Source of the DNA: Ascaphus truei
Taxonomy: Eukaryota; Chordata; Amphibia; Anura; Ascaphidae
DNA length: 64,000 bases
Reading direction: 5' to 3'
Assembly: GCA_036426205.1 (NCBI GenBank)
Contig: CM071573.1
Coordinates: forward strand, 47,312,387-47,376,386
Under the pieces are notes generated by a model. That model searched no databases, was not told the origin of the DNA, and was given only the letters and a program-made list of their open reading frames with translations. Every line of letters begins with the position of its first letter. Position 1 is the first letter of the stretch. The position numbers were made by a program, and so were the translations under genes. Below, piece after piece: positions 43,193 to 53,659 of this stretch.

Positions 43193-43640
43193 AGTTGGGG
43201 CGCACCCTGAGGGCATGTTACCAGGGAGCGTGTACCCTTCATCAAGGATCCAAGACAGGGATGGGCCCTTTCAGTTGCAGGTTGGTGACCCTGTGCACCT
43301 GCGCCCGATGTACTGTGCTAGTTGGGGCACACCCTGAGGGAGCTTGTACCCTTCATTTCAATACAGACCAGAGGTTGTGGCTCACCCCAACGGGAAATCT
43401 GGGGAGCGTGTACCCTTCCAGCTGCTAAACAAAGAAATTACTGGGGCCAGGAATCCTTTCAGTTATTGCTGGGGACCTTGCGGACCTGGACAAGTGCTAA
43501 TTGGGGGGCAGCCTGTGGGAAAGCATCCAGGGAGCATGAACCCGCATCTCACTTCAAGAAGGGATGGGCCCCTTTCAGTTGTAGGCTGGGGAACCTTGTG
43601 CACCTTAAAGGATCAGGACTGTGCTGTTTTACAATGTAAA
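43193..43640 (+). repeat. Degenerate ~125-bp tandem repeat
   Basis: At least three to four units. Each has GGGG(C/A)(G/A)CACCCTGAGGG-like, GGGAGCGTGTACCCTTC-like, GGGATGGGCCCTTTCAGTTG-like and GACCCTGTGCACCT-like segments in the same order (for example at 43195, 43322 and 43499). Possibly the leader of the upstream LTR element. Confidence 0.65.
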
Positions 43641-44022
43641 GTGTGAGGAACAGGCCCCTGAAGCATTGCCAGGAACCCTGTGTACTTTTATTTTCATGGA
43701 CTTTGCTGGGCACTCTAAAATGGAGTGCATAGCATGTATTGCACAATCAAGATGGCGTTCCCACCGAAACCCACGGGACCGCATGGGTTTTGCAAAATCC
43801 AGCTGCAAGTTTTGCAAAAACAGTTACATCCTATTCGGCCGCAAAATGCTGACACGCCCCTCATTGTGACTGGCTCAGTCGGAGCCTGGTCACTCTTTGG
43901 TCCTTCCTCCCCCTGCTCTGTGTTCCACCTACGGGAGGAACCACAACCTTGCACCAATCCAGGACTATTGTCTCAGCTATGGGAGGAGTTTGCCACACCC
44001 TGCTGGACTTTGGTTCTGCGGA

Positions 44023-44813
44023 TGTCACACTTGCCTCTGATCCGCGCGGAGATCGACTCAGGGAAGCACCACGGGGCAGAGTCATGCGCCCACGCACTGC
44101 CAGGGCAGTGCAGGCGCAGCGGCGTGATGGCGGAGCTCCGCGAGACACATCGCGCACGCGCACGGGTTGCTCGGCAACCAGGAAGCAGGAGAACGTGAGG
44201 GAGCTGCTGGAGCCTCCCACAGGCGGAGACTTGCTGAGTAAACCGCATGACGTCATCATGTCGCGACGCGCATCGCGCACGCGCGCGGGTTGCCCGGCAA
44301 CCAGACCTAGCATCAGGAAAGCCTAATTGCAAGCTGTTTTTGATCAGTGTCTCTCTGACACCATTGGTGGACCAGTACACACCCCTGCAAGGTAATTGGA
44401 TCCTTCCCACATATATACCTGCTTCTGCCTGTCCTTCATTGCTGAGCATAAACTCCTGTTTATGCATTGTGCTCACCGCTGCTGTCTAGTTTTGTCTTGA
44501 ACTTTGTCTGACCTGTTTGACCCTGCCTGTTACTTGGATTTCTACACTCTCCAGCACTTTGACCCCGGCTTCGTTACTCGACTACTCTACCTTCTATTAC
44601 CCAGGACCTTGGCTACGAAACTCTACCTACCCGGACTCTCCAACCCTGGAACACGGCAAGTACCCTGACTACCCTGACCTCTCCAACCCTACGACGCGGT
44701 ACGACTAGGACTACGCATTCCGGACAGGACTGCGTGGTTGTGGGTCGGTGCCTATCAATCCCCACCTCAGCCCCGCGGTCTTCCGTCCTGTTTGTGGTGA
44801 GCGCAGCGTGACA
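44023..44813 (+). mobile_element. Ty3/gypsy-type solo LTR 3 (791 bp)
   Basis: Starts TGTCACACTTGCC and ends GAGCGCAGCGTGACA. The flanks GCGGA (44018-44022) and GCGAA (44814-44818) are a possible target duplication with one mismatch. CpG-rich upstream part, TATA-like CACATATATACC (44407-44418), then the pyrimidine-rich GACC/CTCT downstream half typical of this LTR group. The CpG-rich part has two direct copies of a GGTTGC-NN/N-GGCAACC motif. Confidence 0.7.
44164..44300 (+). promoter_or_regulatory. Two X-box-like (RFX) motifs in LTR 3
   Basis: GGGTTGCTCGGCAACCA (44164-44180) and GGGTTGCCCGGCAACC (44285-44300) each fit the RFX-factor X-box (GTTGCC / GGCAAC inverted halves). Each lies in a larger repeated context, CATCGCGCACGCGC...CCAG, about 120 bp apart. 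Confidence 0.6.
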
Positions 44814-44818
44814 GCGAA

Positions 44819-45241
44819 CTGGACTCACATTGACGGCCCAGTGTGAAGAGCGAATTTATTTAAATCCAACACGCTTGCTACCTTGCCTTCTTTACCAGGG
44901 ACTTTCTATATGTCAGCGGCCCAGAGAACACATCAGAGAACACATAGCCAGGGGCACTGATGGAACATGGAGATTTTAATTTCCAGCATTACGGTCAGCA
45001 CGTCCGCAGGCAGGGCCGACGGGCCTCCCCCCCCGGCCCCTTTTTGCTGGTCAGCCCGGCTTTCTTTCGCGGGGTGCCCCCCCCGAGGGGCAGCGCACAG
45101 TTTTATGCCATTGCTCCCGGCGCCGTCCTGCCCTGCCCCCCCCCCCTTTTTTTTTTTTTTTTTTTTTCCCCCCTGCTTCGCCGGAAGGAATGATATCGAG
45201 GATTTTAGAGCACAGGCTGCGGCCCCCCTCCCGTAGTGTTT
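44819..45241. other. Unassigned; low-complexity C and T runs
   Basis: Non-coding apart from ORFs forced by homopolymers. Around 45136-45176 a long C run passes into a T run and back to C. Confidence 0.5.
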
Positions 45242-45380
45242 ATTTGTAGCCTACTATGACTGGAGGCGCTGTCACCGAATAATGTCACCTAAAGCCTGTC
45301 CTGTTTCCCCACGTGTAACCAGCACTACACGTACCTGAAGCCTAGGCAAAATCTCACAGAGGGGGAGGAAGGGGGAAGAA
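45242..45380 (+). repeat. Second copy of the 42790-42975 LTR leader segment
   Basis: Shares TGACTGGAGGCGCTGTCACC, CACCTAAAGCCTGTCCTGTT and GCCTAGGCAAAATCTC with the earlier block, in the same order and orientation. Confidence 0.75.
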
Positions 45381-45404
45381 GTGCTAAATTAAGGTATATT
45401 GATC

Positions 45405-45690
45405 TGCCTTCCCAGTCTCCATGGGTAACGAATTCCACAAGGTTTGCTAGTAGTGTTCCTGTGGTGAGGGGGCCAAGGCATTAAGTTTGTTAAGCAGGTC
45501 GGTGTGTCTGGATATAGCTGGGTGTGTTCCTGATAAAGTGGTTGTAGAATGCCTTCCACCCAGCCAGAAATATTTAGGGAGATTTAGAATGTGCCAGTGT
45601 TTTGGGTTAGCTGGTATCAGGTCCAGAATCTGTTCTTTGTGTGGATTGAGAGTATTTTAATGATCCTGTTGAGTTCTCTCATTGTTTTCT
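45405..45690 (-). pseudogene. PLE-7: Penelope-like RT fragment related to PLE-3
   Basis: Minus-strand translation gives NISGWVEGILQPLYQEHTQL and then a linker similar to PLE-3 (NISGWVEVILKPLVRNTSSY). Only about 60-80 codons remain. Confidence 0.7.
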
Positions 45691-45763
45691 TTGCCTTGTT
45701 CCTCCTGCAGTTTGGTGTATGTATGTATGGTTATGTATGTGTGTATATATGTATATAATTTTG

Positions 45764-45768
<5 letters not shown>

Positions 45769-45812
<44 letters not shown>
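45769..45812. repeat. (TA)n microsatellite
   Basis: Pure TA tract bordering the hammerhead repeat copy that follows. Confidence 0.95.
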
Positions 45813-45814
<2 letters not shown>

Positions 45815-45824
45815 TTAGTTAAGT

Positions 45825-46197
45825 TATGGTGGGTAAGTTATGGTTCCACTGCAGCAAGGGATTCTAGGAAATTATATGCAAATGAGCACACAGACATGCA
45901 AACCTCACACTGATGGGACCCATTAAGGTCGAAACAGCTGTCTGTGGGTAGGTTTACTGGTTATGCATCTTAACCCAGGCTGTGCTCAAAAGCCGTGCAA
46001 TGCAGCAAGCATAAGCTTATAGGGGACCATGTCATTTGGTTTTGAAGCAAAAGGTGGCACTGTGTGCTCATTTGCATGTTATTTCCCAGAATCCCTTGCT
46101 GCAGTGGAAGTGCAGTGTGCTGGGTGATAATGGTGAAAGGCGGGGTTGCAGACTTGTCCAAGACATGCAGATGAGCATACAGTAATATTTCCATTTG

Positions 46198-46200
<3 letters not shown>
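45825..46200 (+). repeat. Hammerhead-bearing repeat, copy 1
   Basis: Contains a hammerhead-like core at 45904-45948 and then the family body: TATGCATCTTAACCC, GTTTTGAAGCAAAA, GGTGATAATGGTGAAAGGCG and a GAGCATACAGTAATAT end before a TA tract. The flanks around 45850-45890 and 46055-46105 are inverted copies of each other (CACTGCAGCAAGGGATTCT and its complement). Confidence 0.8.
45904..45948 (+). ncRNA. Hammerhead ribozyme, degenerate copy
   Basis: Stem I CTCACA/TGTGGG (one G-U), core CTGATGG (A9 is G), stem II GACC/GGTC, GAAA, a short stem III CA/TG, then UC as the predicted cleavage dinucleotide (45941-45942). The A9 change should impair catalysis. Confidence 0.6.

Positions 46201-46246
<46 letters not shown>
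46200..46246. repeat. (TA)n microsatellite
   Basis: Pure TA tract between the hammerhead repeat and a PLE-type tail. Confidence 0.95.
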
Positions 46247-46252
<6 letters not shown>

Positions 46253-46690
46253 AGAAAAAGAGGAAAAGCGCCCGATCCATGTGTAAAATCCAATGATAAA
46301 GGTTTAATGACACGAACAAAGACAAATGCACACTCACACTTTGCCAATAAAATAAGAGCATTGTATGGGACAAGCCCATGCGCCAGCATGTACCAGACCG
46401 TGGTAAGTTCGTTCCGTCTCGCTGTGTGAACAATAAGGCTTCACTGCTGCTGGTGTCACCATCTCAGTGTATCTCCGGCAACCCGAATGAGCAGCCTGTA
46501 GTTCCTATTCAGCACGGCACGTCTTGGAAATGAGTCAGAGAACTTCCTCTCTGTTGTCTGGCTTCTGGCGTCTGAACTGCTCCACCACCGTAGTTCATTG
46601 ACCACGTGACCCTACGCGTTTCTTCCGACTCAGCGGATTTTAGCAGGGGATGGACTACACTCGTGATGGCTTACTATTTATAATGCCTCA
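46247..46690 (-). mobile_element. PLE-type tail (minus strand)
   Basis: On the minus strand: CGCTGAGTCGGAAGAAACGCGTAGG (about 46608-46632; CTGA, GAAACGCGTA but no stem II), then ATTAAACCTTTATCATTGG near 46290-46310 and a GGGCGCTTTTCCTC end against the TA tract. This is the same layout as the other PLE tails in the window. Confidence 0.5.
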
Positions 46691-48090
46691 GTCCAATTAG
46701 ATGATTACAAACATGATTGTTTAAGTAATTAATTCAGGTCATCTGTGCTAGATGATCCATACTGATGGTATTCAGATGACAATATGCTTATTGTTAGAAT
46801 AATAGAATAAGGATCAACAAATGAAAATGAAATTGATAAAGAAAACTAAATCATATATCATGAATTATTCTAAAACAGGAGTGATTGCAAAATGAATGAC
46901 ATTATTAGATACAACATTAATATATTAAACATTATGAACAACCCATATATCTAGTGCTAATACACCATATATCAGTCTGTCTAAAAACAACGATTTTAAT
47001 CTGGTGAATCGACAGGGTATGTGCATACATATTATATATATATACACTTCTATGTATTTGTCTATCCATAAATCTTCCTAATAACAGCTGTAAAGATGCC
47101 GTGAAAATAAAATATATATAATGACTATTCTATATTAGTATACTGAATTGATGATGAACTATAACTCTTAATAATCTTTGTATTTTGAATGTAGATTAAT
47201 TTGAAAGCTTGATAAATTGAATTACACATTATAAATAGAATATTATATATAAATAATTGATAATGTGTAATTCTAAGAAATGAAATGAAACTTCCCATAG
47301 GGAGATATAATTTGACAATTGAATACAACATTTCTATATTATATATAAAATAAATTAAATTAAAAATATTAATATAAACTGCATTGATTCTAAAATTAAC
47401 TAAATAAAAAAATATATATATATATATTCAATAAAAAATGAAAATATATGAATTAATGAATGAAAATATAAATGTAAAATCAAATGATAAAATGAACTGA
47501 ATATCATAAAATGAACAAAATATAATAAATTTGAAATTATTAATAAATGGAATGATTTAATTAGAAAAACATATTTGGACTATACTAGTTTGATAATGAA
47601 ACCGTATTCCCACCAATTTGAGAAATAATTTATTTGTAGTATATTAAGTGAAACATTATTGGATTTGATAAAAATATGCCAGTATGTGTGCAATTTGAAG
47701 AACAAACTTGACATGAATATGTCATGTACAGATGGAAAAAAGGTCAATATCGTTTAAAATCCAAAATGGATAATATCCAACCCAAAAAATGAGGATATTA
47801 CTTTGGTGAATGTAAACTAGTCAATTATAGTGAAAAGAAAAAGCAGAGAACAAAGAGCGGAGAACAAAATAAGATGCCAGCAATCAAATTGAATATGTGA
47901 AAATTTGCTTGATGTGTGTTAAATATCTATATGTGGATTACACTTTAGTGACGTAAATGTTTGTAATAATACAATTATAATGAAATGTATAATGAATTAT
48001 ATTCTTAATATGTTTTTTATTTAATTATGTATGTGTCTAATGATGTGCCTAATAATGACTAAATTAAAGTGAAAATGTTTGTATGTGCTT
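46691..48090. other. AT-rich kilobase, no gene
   Basis: Very A+T-rich, with many AATAAA, ATATAT and AAATGAA words and no ORF of interest. Nothing recognised. Confidence 0.6.
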
Positions 48091-48099
48091 GTGCTGATA

Positions 48100-48459
48100 A
48101 AGTGGTGACACACTTTATTCTCATCTGGCTAGAGCCGCAAGCCGCGAGGTTTCCTGGCTTTCTCGTTTTTTTCCCTCGGCGTGCCGCGCGTCATCGATGC
48201 GCGGTCACGCTTCATCGGGAGCGTGCGCACATGGCGCGCGTGCCCAGGGCTCCCCGAGGGAGCCCTGGATTCCTCTAATGTGGAGGATGGTGGTTGGGGG
48301 CTCCGGGGGACCCGGTGGACCCGGAGAGGGGAGGGGGATGCCTCGATCGGAGGACCGATCCTCCTAGGCTCCGGCGCGCGTGCGGGACAACTCGGCGCGT
48401 GCCCGGTATCTGTCGCGGCCGAGACCGGGCAAATGTTAGACTAAACTCGGCCGCGACAG
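48100..48459. mobile_element. GC-rich TA-flanked DNA element, copy B (360 bp)
   Basis: Same length and architecture as the copy at 1515-1874: left end AAGTGGTGACACACTTTATT, serial hairpins (including CAGGGCTCCC/GGGAGCCCTG near 48245-48270) and a terminal stem 48410-48423/48446-48459. Flanked by TA at 48098-48099 and 48460-48461. It stands out sharply from the AT-rich DNA around it. Confidence 0.75.
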
Positions 48460-48639
48460 TATATTCATATATGTGTATCAATATATGTTTGTGCATAAGT
48501 GAAAAGTGATGTGATCTCGTGAATGATTAAACTACCTATTGTGTATTATAAATCTACTAATAGTTAATATTATCTTTTTTATCTATTCTATATAACTAAA
48601 TAAGTATGTGATATGCTCCCAGCCAGGGGTCCCTTCAAC

Positions 48640-48800
48640 TGCCACCACACTGGGAAACAGAGGGAATCAAAGATTTTGATAAAGCGGTGGTTGCCACGTG
48701 AAACGCATCAGAGTGATCTTTTTGCTGTTTTTAATTTGCCTACAATAAATTTTTGCACCTAGTTCTTGGCAGTATTTGGTCTAAAGTTAGACAAGTTATA
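48640..48800 (+). mobile_element. PLE-type tail with hammerhead-like remnant
   Basis: TTTTGATAAAGCGGTGG...CCACGTGAAACGCATCAG (48673-48712) has a stem II GGTGG/CCAC and GAAACGC, followed by ACAATAAA near 48743. The core CTGANGA is degraded. Confidence 0.45.
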
Positions 48801-49250
48801 CAATTATTATTTTTTAATGTAAATTTTTTTTCATATATTTTTTATGTTGTTATTACTAATTGCACACTTTTTATATATTTTTGTCATAATATTTTTTCAT
48901 TTACATCCACCGTTGTAGTTAATACCATTTAAGATATTGTATTGATTGTTTACAGGCATCTGTGCTGGGTGTGGTATATTTTGGTAAATCAGTTTCAGTG
49001 TTGCAGCAATTTGGGTGTATGCTATCACAGGCGCTGTCTATAATTCTTTGTCTTTTTATATATATATATATACTAGCTGATATACCTGGCGTTGCCCGGG
49101 CGTGGAAGGGCAGGGGGCATGGAGTGGAAGGGTGAGGGGGGGGCAAAGGTCAGGGTATGGTCCAGAATAATTTGTCCAGCAGAATGGCAAAGCACAATCA
49201 TGCCATAAAAAGGTGCAGAGGAGATAACAAAATCCATACAAATATATACA
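48801..49250. other. Unassigned, with an ACTAGCTGATATACC / GTTGCCCGGG block
   Basis: After a TA tract, TACTAGCTGATATACCTGGC and GTTGCCCGGGCG (about 49071-49102) start a G-rich stretch. I recall similar starts in other animal repeats but cannot name the family. Confidence 0.35.
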
Positions 49251-49254
49251 TATA

Positions 49255-49500
49255 TATAGCAAATGGAAATTTTACTGTATGCTCATTTGCATGTCTTAGA
49301 CAGGTCTGCCATTCAACCTGGTTCCTCGATAGGCTTAAGCTTGCTGCATGTCAACAGCTTTGAGCACAGCCTGGGTTAAGATGCATTGCCAGTAAACCCA
49401 CCCAAAGACAGACTGTTTCGACCTTAATGGGTCTCTTCAGTATGGAGTTGGTTATACTGGCTATGCCAAAACAAAGCAAGGGATAGAGTTTACCATACTG
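49255..49500 (-). repeat. Hammerhead-bearing repeat, copy 3
   Basis: Minus-strand copy of the family: GAGCATACAGTAAAAT end at 49262-49285, CTTAAGCTTGCTGCATG near 49330, TGCATCTTAACCC near 49378, the ribozyme at 49401-49445, and GGTTATACTGGCTATG beyond. Confidence 0.8.
49401..49445 (-). ncRNA. Hammerhead ribozyme, core intact
   Basis: Minus strand: CTGAAGA core (49434-49440), stem II GACC/GGTC (49430-49433, 49420-49423), GAAA (49416-49419), stem III CA/TG with a 3-nt loop, then UC (49407-49408) as cleavage dinucleotide. Stem I CCATA/TTTGG has one mismatch, so stability is lower than at 61576. Confidence 0.65.
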
Positions 49501-49501
49501 A

Positions 49502-49832
49502 TGTAGCCAGGTCCCCATCTGTGTTGCTGCCCCCCCCCCCCCTCTGGGCACTCACTGTGGCGGTTGGGAGGTTAGCAAATCAGGTAACCTATGATCAAAT
49601 TGGGGCACCCCATTATGAGGCTCAGCAGTGGTCTCGCAGCAGAATACAGTCTGTCATTGTGATGTTCACTGAGATGTGCAATCTAATCTAGAAATGATAA
49701 GTTTAGAGCGCGTTGATTGTTACATTTTTATTATATAACGATGTTGTGCCATTTTCATTATATAACTTTTGTACATAGTTATAATGAGTTGTGTCCCAAG
49801 CGAGGACGTTGGGGTTTTTACCAGGGGGAGGA
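49502..49832 (+). mobile_element. Gypsy LTR 5' fragment, then 3' end of an internal region with polypurine tract
   Basis: TGTAGCCAGGTCCCCATCTG (49502) repeats the start of the LTR at 49833 for about 80 bp. After diverged sequence, CCAAGCGAGGACGTTGGGG and the polypurine-like ACCAGGGGGAGGA (49820-49832) precede the next LTR, as expected for the 3' end of an element. Confidence 0.6.
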
Positions 49833-51122
49833 TGTAGCCATGTCCCCGTCTTTGTTGCTGCCCCCCCTCCCCCTCTGGGCACTCACCGTGGCGGTTGGGA
49901 GGTTAGCAGCCGCGCGTGAAGAGGTGTGGGGGCGTGTGCGCGCGTAGCGCGTCTCTCTAGAAGACTGCAGGTTGCCAGGGATGCGTGCGGTCGCGTTGTT
50001 AGGGCTCCGGCAGGTCCTGGTGCAGGGCGCCGCCATAGTGAATTGCGCACACATGCGCAGTAGGGATTTCGGCGCGGGGACCGGCGGGAGTTTGCGCATG
50101 CGCAGGACAAGCGCACGAACGCTGGTCTACCAGGAAAGGCTCTTGGAAGGGACTACAAGTCCCATGAGCCTCAACAGTTCCCCATGTGACGCCAGGGAGC
50201 CAATAGGGCTGAAGTATTGCCCTGCAGGCAAGAAAAGATACATTTCGCGGGCTTGGAGCACGCTAGTCAGTCAGGACCAGGACAAGCTAGGGGAAGGAGG
50301 TGAGTGCAGGGGTCAGTGACCCACTGCATTAGGCCAGCAGCCCCCTAGGTCCCAGTTAGGTTCTGAGCCACTGTGTAGCTTGGCGTGCTATAGGGACAGG
50401 CCCTAGATAGGGACACTGCCCCATTAGCTATTTGGATAGTCAGGGACACAGCGCTGAAGCCGTGCTGCCCTGCGAGGTGGGTTCTGGGCTCAGAACGCCC
50501 CAAAGACACTAAGACTAAGGTGATATTATCCACGCGAGAATTCACCCAACGCGGTGCGGAGGACGACGTCGGATCGGGCAGAATCCCTGTCATAGTCTGC
50601 GGAAACCGGGGTGGGAGCCCCGGGCAGGTATCAATCTTCAAGTGCACCAACAATCCTACATTATACTCACACGGTACCAGTGGCTGCGCAGTCACACATA
50701 TCATCTCACCTAAAGAGTGCGGGACATATTGTGTGGGGTTATTGGATATATTGTGTGGGATCACCCGGTGTAGGTGGGAGCGTCCTGCGAGATGCAGTAG
50801 TTAGTGTCTCCTCCAGAGAGGGACACCTGTTATATATGAATACGTATTGCTACAGTAAAGTCATTGGTTATTTTACATACAGTGTGTTGAGTGAGATATA
50901 TATATATATTTGTTCTGCGAGGAACCACTCCTCCTCTGGCGGGAGCCATCGCAGGTGGAGGCGTTGCACCACGAGATTGTGTTATATGTATGTACCCCAG
51001 GTTCCCCGTGGCGGAAGCTCAGCCCTCCTGTGGGCCAACAGGTAACGCACCACACCAGGTAACACTGTATGTTCTCCGCACCCACACTATATATGCGATT
51101 GGGTGGGGGAATACCCGTTACA
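49833..51122 (+). mobile_element. Ty3/gypsy LTR (1290 bp)
   Basis: Starts TGTAGCC after a polypurine tract and ends CCCGTTACA before TTTGGAGGCGCTGCTGAGA, a probable primer-binding site (51123-51141). CpG-rich promoter part with GCATGCGCAG and ACTACAAGTCCCATGAG (50152-50168; ZNF143/SBS-like). A related LTR lies at 61830-62915, sharing GTGGCTGCGCAGTCACAC, GAGGGACACCTGTT and GTACCCCAGG segments. Confidence 0.75.
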
Positions 51123-51193
51123 TTTGGAGGCGCTGCTGAGAGCAATCCTGGGGTGCCCTACTCAGCAGTTAACGTAGTATTCTATCAGTCAGC
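51123..51193 (+). promoter_or_regulatory. Putative primer-binding site and gag leader
   Basis: TTTGGAGGCGCTGCTGAGA directly follows the LTR end. The tRNA was not identified. Confidence 0.45.
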
Positions 51194-52915
51194 ATGTCTG
51201 CCTCACACCCAAACAAGTGGCCGACTGGACCGAAAAGCTAGGAGAGCTCCTGCGACACGTAGTCGCCGTAGACGGGGTACCTGCCGATGTATCCATGTTT
51301 ACTGTCTGCAGCGCAGTAAGGACATTACCTGGTCTGGCGGGCACCCGCCTCATCAGCAAGCACTACAACATTGACCGGCATGAGAACACCCTATTGCTGG
51401 CCACCGAACAAGCTATACCCCCTGATAGAGGCCCACGAGTAGTGTATCTACCAGAGACTTTACCGCAAGGGTGCCCTCTAATCTACCCTGGAACCGTTTC
51501 CAGCCACGTAACTTCCCTTACCAGACATGCGGGTTGGGAGGACAAAGAAATGGCCACCAGTACTCCCATCAGATCAGACATATCTCTACCCCGAGTGACC
51601 TTCTCTTCTGATGCTAGGCAAGGGGCCACCAGCTGGGCCGGTAGCCCACCAACATCACCGGTCCCTAACCGGTTAGTGAACAGCTTCACCCCAACCCCTA
51701 ACAGTCAGAGAGTGGGGATCGCAAGTTCCTCAGACAGTGGCGGCTCCATGCTAGGAGTGACATTCCCGCAGCTTGTGGAAGCGATAACTACGTCCGCTCC
51801 AGCCCAAAATTATAGGAAGTTGAAGGCGTTTTCAGGAATGGTTCCTGTCCCCGCCGGCGAGGAAAGCATTGAGTCTTGGAAGGAACACACACTCAAGGTG
51901 ATCGATGAATGGCCCTGCTCTGAAACGGTCAGACGTCAGAGAATCCTGGAAAGCCTCCGACCCCCAGCAGCCACCCTGGTCAGTACACAGCGCGACCAAG
52001 ACCCTGATCTCTCTGCTCATCAGATGGTAGACTTGTTAGTCCGTATCTATGGCAAAGATGAAGAGGAGAGTGAGCTGTGGTTCAAATATTACGGTCTGCG
52101 ACAGAAGGAGAAGGAAGATCTGTCAGACTTCCTTCAACGAATCCAGCTGGTCCTGTGGAAATTGCGAACATGCGGCCTCATCCTAGCCTCAGAGATGGAC
52201 GAATACCGGCGCAAGCAGTTCCTCCGAGGGGCCATTCCCACTCATCACATAGTGATCATGACCAGGTGCTCACTAATGGAGGGGCCCCCCTACCTTCATG
52301 GACATTCTGGGGATCGTCAAAGGGCATGAAGTCTATACCAAGCTGCATACAGGCACCAAGGTCAAAGATCCCCCTGTGAATGACATCCCAGGAGTCTCCG
52401 CTCGCCAGATCAAGAAACCTGTCAAAGAGGAAGAGGAGCCACCCAAGTCGCCCTCGCTGAAAGGCCGGACTTCGGGGAGATCCTCCCCCACTTACTCAAG
52501 ACGACTGGATCCTAAAGATGTTGTCTGCTATGGCTGTGGACAGAAAGGTCATTTCTCCAGAGAGTGCCCTGATGGGGTCACCCAAGAAAAGAAAACGCCC
52601 AGCAAAGGGAGCTCGGTTAGGTCCATGATCTGTCGGATACTGACCACAGAAGCCAAGACATCCGACGCCACCCCTGTGCCTCCCGAAGCTCCTACTGACC
52701 TAAGCCCAGATGATGGAATTCCGTCCGGAGATGGGTACTGTCAGGTAGGCCCCTCTGCAATCGTTCATGTGGTAGTAGAAGGAGTCTATGCTTCTGCATT
52801 ATTGGACACCGGGTCCCAAGTGACCATAATCTACCGACCATTCTACGATCAACACCTTAAGCACTGTCCCCTGCGGTCGGCGGAACATATGAAGGTGAGG
52901 GGGTTGAGCAATTAA
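51194..52915 (+). pseudogene. Gypsy gag-protease with PNMA-like capsid (frameshifted)
   Basis: An ATG at 51194 opens MSASHPNK, then a one-base shift leads into the long frame from 51217. N-terminal residues resemble the PNMA N-terminal (RRM-like) domain. The capsid region (about residues 200-330: KLKAFSGMVPVPAGEESIES, ILESLRPPAA, LRTCGLI) is PNMA/Ty3-gag-like. A second one-base shift lies at the C-run 52286-52291 (GPPY... versus PPTFMDILG). The downstream frame carries a CCHC zinc knuckle CYGCGQKGHFSREC (52526-52567) and the protease active site ALLDTGSQVTII (about 52796-52831). An in-frame TAA at 52913 ends this part. The element is inactive. Gag would form the particle; the protease would process it. 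Confidence 0.85.
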
Positions 52916-53659
52916 GATTACCCCATCGATGGGATTGTGAGAATTCAACTGGAGATACTTCAATTGAATACCGGTAAGAAACATCCCATGCATGTGGAGG
53001 CAATGGTATGCCCGAAGCCTCAAGGACAGTGTCAGTACCCGGTCATCTTGGGAACAAATACGGATATAGTGCGAGCCGTAATCAGAGCCTACCTGAAAGA
53101 GACCAATGAATTGCCAATGGCCAATCCACTCCTTGACCCTGTACTGAGAGAGGAGTGCAACAGAGCATATGTTTTAGAGCGTCACGGGGACCTCTATAAT
53201 CGTCAACGCAGACTGACGACCATTTTACCAGGGAGAGTGCAACGCATGGCCGTCTGGTGCTGTTATCCGAATCGAGATGAGACTGATCATCTGTTCTCTC
53301 TGGAGAGTTCCCCTGAGGAAGAGACCCAGAGAGGGTATAGGGTAATACCCGAAGTGAGAGAGTGGACGACCAGAATTCCTCTACGAACCTACGTGTATGT
53401 TCAAAATATCTCTCCATTTCCGATGGACATTGATGTAGGACAAAATCTGGGCAGCATATATCCCATCAGCCCGGTAGAAATAGTGCCCCAGGTGAACGCC
53501 GCTGCAGTGGGTGAGCAGTTAGTCGATCTGGACTTCAACTTCGGAGACTCGACACTGCCAACCGAGTGGAAGGATCGACTGACGGTCAAGCTGAATGAAA
53601 GAAGGACCGCGAGATGGATGTGGGCCGCAGTCGCAGCGCCCAACACACCATTAGGTTAA
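52916..53659 (+). pseudogene. Gypsy protease C-terminal part and linker before RT, truncated
   Basis: Same frame as the preceding protease. It continues with RIQLEILQ, the protease flap-end signature PVILGTN (53040-53060), and a linker ending FNFGDSTLPTEWKDRL. The expected reverse transcriptase is absent: the reading stops at 53659, where a foldback sequence begins. Confidence 0.75.
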
